From contig JAEZIV010000265.1 in NCBI GenBank assembly GCA_023436515.1, forward strand, positions 1 through 15,370: a stretch of DNA of 15,370 nucleotides, in the 5' to 3' direction. The DNA is from Bacillota bacterium. Lineage in GTDB: Bacteria; Bacillota; Clostridia; Acetivibrionales; DSM-1351. A model generated the notes under the pieces. The model was not told where the DNA came from. It saw nothing but the letters and a program-made list of their open reading frames with translations, and searched no databases. Position 1 is the first letter of the stretch. Every line of letters begins with the position of its first letter. The position numbers were made by a program, and so were the translations under genes. Shown here piece after piece: positions 13,034 to 15,370 of the stretch.

Positions 13034-15370
13034 TTACTTTATTATACTGGTTCTAATTGTCTTATATATCTGAATAAGAACGAAGGGAGCAAGGCCCAAT
13101 AAACCTATAACCCAAATGTGATTTATTACGTCAGGGTTAATTTCAAATAGCTTCTGCAGAGGTGAGACAGTGAGTACTAATGTAAGCAGCAGCATTCCCA
13201 ATAAAACCGCACCCCATTGGAACTTGTTTGTAAAGATGCCAATCTTGAATAAAGGATATTTTGAACGACAGTTGAACCCATGTATCAGCCTTGCAAGGGC
13301 CAGTACCGAAAAGGCCATTGTGCTAGCTAGAGTAGCACCGCCAAAGTTAAGTCCGTAGTAGAAGGCAGCCAATGCACTTGCTGCAATGATGGCTCCTTCG
13401 AAAATAACCTGCACCAGGAAGCTTCTGCTCAGTAAGGGTTCATTTATATCTCGTGGCTTTGAGTTTAAAGCATCTTTTCTGTAAGGCTCCAGACCAAGGG
13501 CTATAGCAGGCATGGAGTCAGTCAGAAGGTTTATAAACAATAGGTGTATTGCTGTAAAGGGCAGAGGTAAAGCAAGAATTGAGGTGTAGAGTACTGCCAT
13601 AATACCAGCCGTATTACCTGATAATAGGAACTTTATGGAGTTCTTAATATTTGTGTAAATACTTCTGCCGTTTGAGACAGCCTTAACTATTGTTGCAAAG
13701 TTATCATCCACTAGAATCATTGATGCGGCATCCTTCGCAACCTCAGTTCCAACCTTACCCATTGCCACACCTATATCAGCCTGCTTTAGGGCGGGTGCAT
13801 CGTTTACACCGTCACCGGTCATGGCAACTACATTGCCCTTATCCTGCCACGCCTTAACAATACGTATTTTGTGCTCAGGTGACACACGAGCATAGACAGA
13901 TATGCTTTCAACCTTGGTTTTTAGTTCCTCATCGGACATTTTTTCTATTTCCACGCCTTCAACAGCGTGGCTGTGTCCATCCAGGATGCCAATTTGCTTA
14001 GCAATAGCAGAAGCGGTAATCTTGTGGTCGCCGGTTATCATAACAGGCTTGATGCCTGCTTGTATGCAGTCTGCCACTGCCTGCTTTGACTCCTCCCTTG
14101 GAGGGTCAATCATAGCAACCAGACCTACAAAGGTCAAATCATTTTCATCCTTAGTAGTAAGGTTAACCTGTGAGTCAAAAGCCTTTCTTGCAAAAGCAAG
14201 GACACGCAGGCCATCCTGAGAGAATTCCTTGTTAACCTTCTCAATGAATTCGATATTTTCCTTATCAATGGGCTTTACTCCATGCTCTGTCAGTACGCTT
14301 TTCGACCTGCTTAAAACAACGTCAGGCGCGCCCTTGGTAAACATCATAAATTGCCCCTCGATATTGTGTAGCGTACTCATTAATTTTCTGTCTGAATCAA
14401 AGGGGACCTCTGACAATCTGACATACTCATCTCTTACGTCCTCTTCCTCATAACCGTAATCATTTGCCAGCTTGACAAAGGCCACCTCCGTAGGGTCTCC
14501 CACAGCCGTACCATCGTTTATTGTAGCGTCGCTGGACAATATGCTGATTTTTACAACTGCTCTTTGAAGATCATTCTTCATATCCAGCTTGTCGGAATCG
14601 AATACTTTCCAGCCGGCAAAAACTTTTTTAGCCACCATCTTATTTTGTGTCAGGGTACCGGTTTTGTCAGAACATATAACCGATACACTTCCAAGACTCT
14701 CAACGGCATGCAGCTTCCTAACTATGGCATTTTCCTTTGCCATTTTCTGAGTACCGATGGCAAGAACTATTGTGACTATGGAGCTCAAGGCTTCGGGAAT
14801 TGCTGCAACTGCAAGGGCGATTGCAAACATGAAGGAGTCAATAATAGTGTAACCCCTGGTAATGTTAACTGCCAGAATAATTCCGCAGAGGACAAGAATT
14901 GCTATAGCCAGCTTTTTGCCGAACTTATCAAGGCTTACCTGTAATGGTGTCTGCTTGTTTTCCGCGGCATCCATTAGTGAGGCTATCTTACCTAACTCGG
15001 TAGTCATACCGGTATTAGTAACAGCTACAATTGCTCTGCCATAGGTTACATGACTGCCGGTGAAAACCATGTTTTTTCTATCCCCGATTGCAACATCGGT
15101 ACCTTCAATTATTTCACTTGTTTTTACCACACTTTCAGACTCTCCTGTCAGTGAGCTTTCGTTAACCTGGAGGCTGTGGTTTTCAAGGATTCTTCCATCT
15201 GCGCTGATAAAGTCTCCGGCTTCTAATAACAATATATCACCTACAAGCACCTCCCTTGAAGGTATTTCAATTCTCATTTTATTTCTGATTACCCTTGCGA
15301 CGGGTGAAGAGAGTGATTTCAGGCTCTCCAGTGACTTTTCAGCCTTAAGGTGCTGAACTGTGCCTAGAAC
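13034..15370 (-). CDS. P-type IIA cation-transporting ATPase, probably Ca2+ (N-terminus outside window)
   Basis: 778 residues are visible. The frame is open to the right edge (first residues VLGTVQHLKAEKSLESLKSL), so about 100 N-terminal residues, including helices M1-M2, lie outside. Visible motifs are TGES (75-78), IPEAL in M4 (Glu193), the phosphorylation site DKTGTLT (235-241), KGAPD in the nucleotide domain (346-350), MITGDH (443-448) and TGDGVNDAPA (518-527). Ten-helix topology with four C-terminal helices fits SERCA-like pumps. M6 NLLTDSMPA supplies Asn614 and Asp618, equivalent to SERCA Asn796 and Asp800, but the position of SERCA Glu771 in M5 is Gly589 (SGNTAG). Site II looks complete and site I does not, so one ion per ATP is inferred. 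Calcium export is the likely role; other cations are possible. Confidence 0.92.
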   Translation of the reverse strand, partial: VLGTVQHLKAEKSLESLKSLSSPVARVIRNKMRIEIPSREVLVGDILLLEAGDFISADGRILENHSLQVNESSLTGESESVVKTSEIIEGTDVAIGDRKNMVFTGSHVTYGRAIVAVTNTGMTTELGKIASLMDAAENKQTPLQVSLDKFGKKLAIAILVLCGIILAVNITRGYTIIDSFMFAIALAVAAIPEALSSIVTIVLAIGTQKMAKENAIVRKLHAVESLGSVSVICSDKTGTLTQNKMVAKKVFAGWKVFDSDKLDMKNDLQRAVVKISILSSDATINDGTAVGDPTEVAFVKLANDYGYEEEDVRDEYVRLSEVPFDSDRKLMSTLHNIEGQFMMFTKGAPDVVLSRSKSVLTEHGVKPIDKENIEFIEKVNKEFSQDGLRVLAFARKAFDSQVNLTTKDENDLTFVGLVAMIDPPREESKQAVADCIQAGIKPVMITGDHKITASAIAKQIGILDGHSHAVEGVEIEKMSDEELKTKVESISVYARVSPEHKIRIVKAWQDKGNVVAMTGDGVNDAPALKQADIGVAMGKVGTEVAKDAASMILVDDNFATIVKAVSNGRSIYTNIKNSIKFLLSGNTAGIMAVLYTSILALPLPFTAIHLLFINLLTDSMPAIALGLEPYRKDALNSKPRDINEPLLSRSFLVQVIFEGAIIAASALAAFYYGLNFGGATLASTMAFSVLALARLIHGFNCRSKYPLFKIGIFTNKFQWGAVLLGMLLLTLVLTVSPLQKLFEINPDVINHIWVIGLLGLAPFVLIQIYKTIRTSIIK

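Noticed and set aside
13170..15356. Several open frames of 60-126 codons on the plus strand opposite the ATPase
   Set aside because: They lack ribosome binding sites and recognisable domains and mirror the strong coding constraint of the ATPase on the other strand.
1..15370. tRNA, rRNA, CRISPR, transposase, integrase, restriction or abortive-infection genes
   Set aside because: No repeat-spacer pattern, cloverleaf, DDE or recombinase motif or known defence domain was seen on either strand.

Overview
The window looks like chromosome of a low-GC, anaerobic, spore-forming Firmicute of the Clostridia, probably near Ruminiclostridium or Clostridium cellulolyticum. This rests on AT-rich DNA, strong AGGAGG-type ribosome binding sites, intrinsic terminators, a lipoprotein-rich Gram-positive surface repertoire and a hydC-hydB-hydA [FeFe] hydrogenase operon. 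The species assignment is inference.

Region 1 (1-6650, plus strand) is a run of small secreted or lipid-anchored proteins, many of them damaged. It holds the 3' part of an unrecognised gene, a frameshifted exported EF-hand protein, a lipoprotein with seven TPR repeats, and a lipoprotein stub. It continues with a 319-aa lipoprotein, a D,D-carboxypeptidase (M15/VanY-like) gene broken by three frame changes, another lipoprotein, and a decayed reading frame with internal stops. It ends with a tandem pair of paralogous lipoprotein genes: the first copy has lost two single bases, the second is intact. The 319-aa lipoprotein is a more distant member of the same family. The recurring plan is signal peptide, lipobox Cys, Ser/Thr/Glu-rich linker, then a variable mature domain. 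The damage is confined to this region, so it reads as a diversifying and decaying surface-protein array.

Region 2 (6733-8486) holds three small stand-alone genes: a membrane-anchored SurA-N/PrsA-like protein without a rotamase domain (minus), a TspO/MBR membrane protein (plus) preceded by AT-rich palindromes, and a small Cys-rich zinc-ribbon-like protein (minus).

Region 3 (8676-12534) is a complete trimeric [FeFe]-hydrogenase operon. A consensus-like promoter and a roughly 190-nt leader with two terminator-like hairpins precede hydC (NuoE-like), hydB (NuoF-like, compact) and hydA (CpI-sized catalytic subunit), and a strong terminator follows. Together they are expected to couple NAD(H), probably with ferredoxin, to H2 metabolism. 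The HydA L1 motif is TSCSPGW rather than TSCCPGW.

Region 4 (12565-15370) starts with an orphan C-terminal fragment of a DUF2935-type protein. A minus-strand unit follows: a P-type IIA cation (probably Ca2+) ATPase running off the right edge, then a 41-codon gene with a strong ribosome binding site, closed by a 12-bp-stem terminator.

No tRNA, rRNA, CRISPR array, transposase or phage gene was recognised. No known defence system was recognised. The least explained parts are the lipoprotein array and the structured hydrogenase leader.
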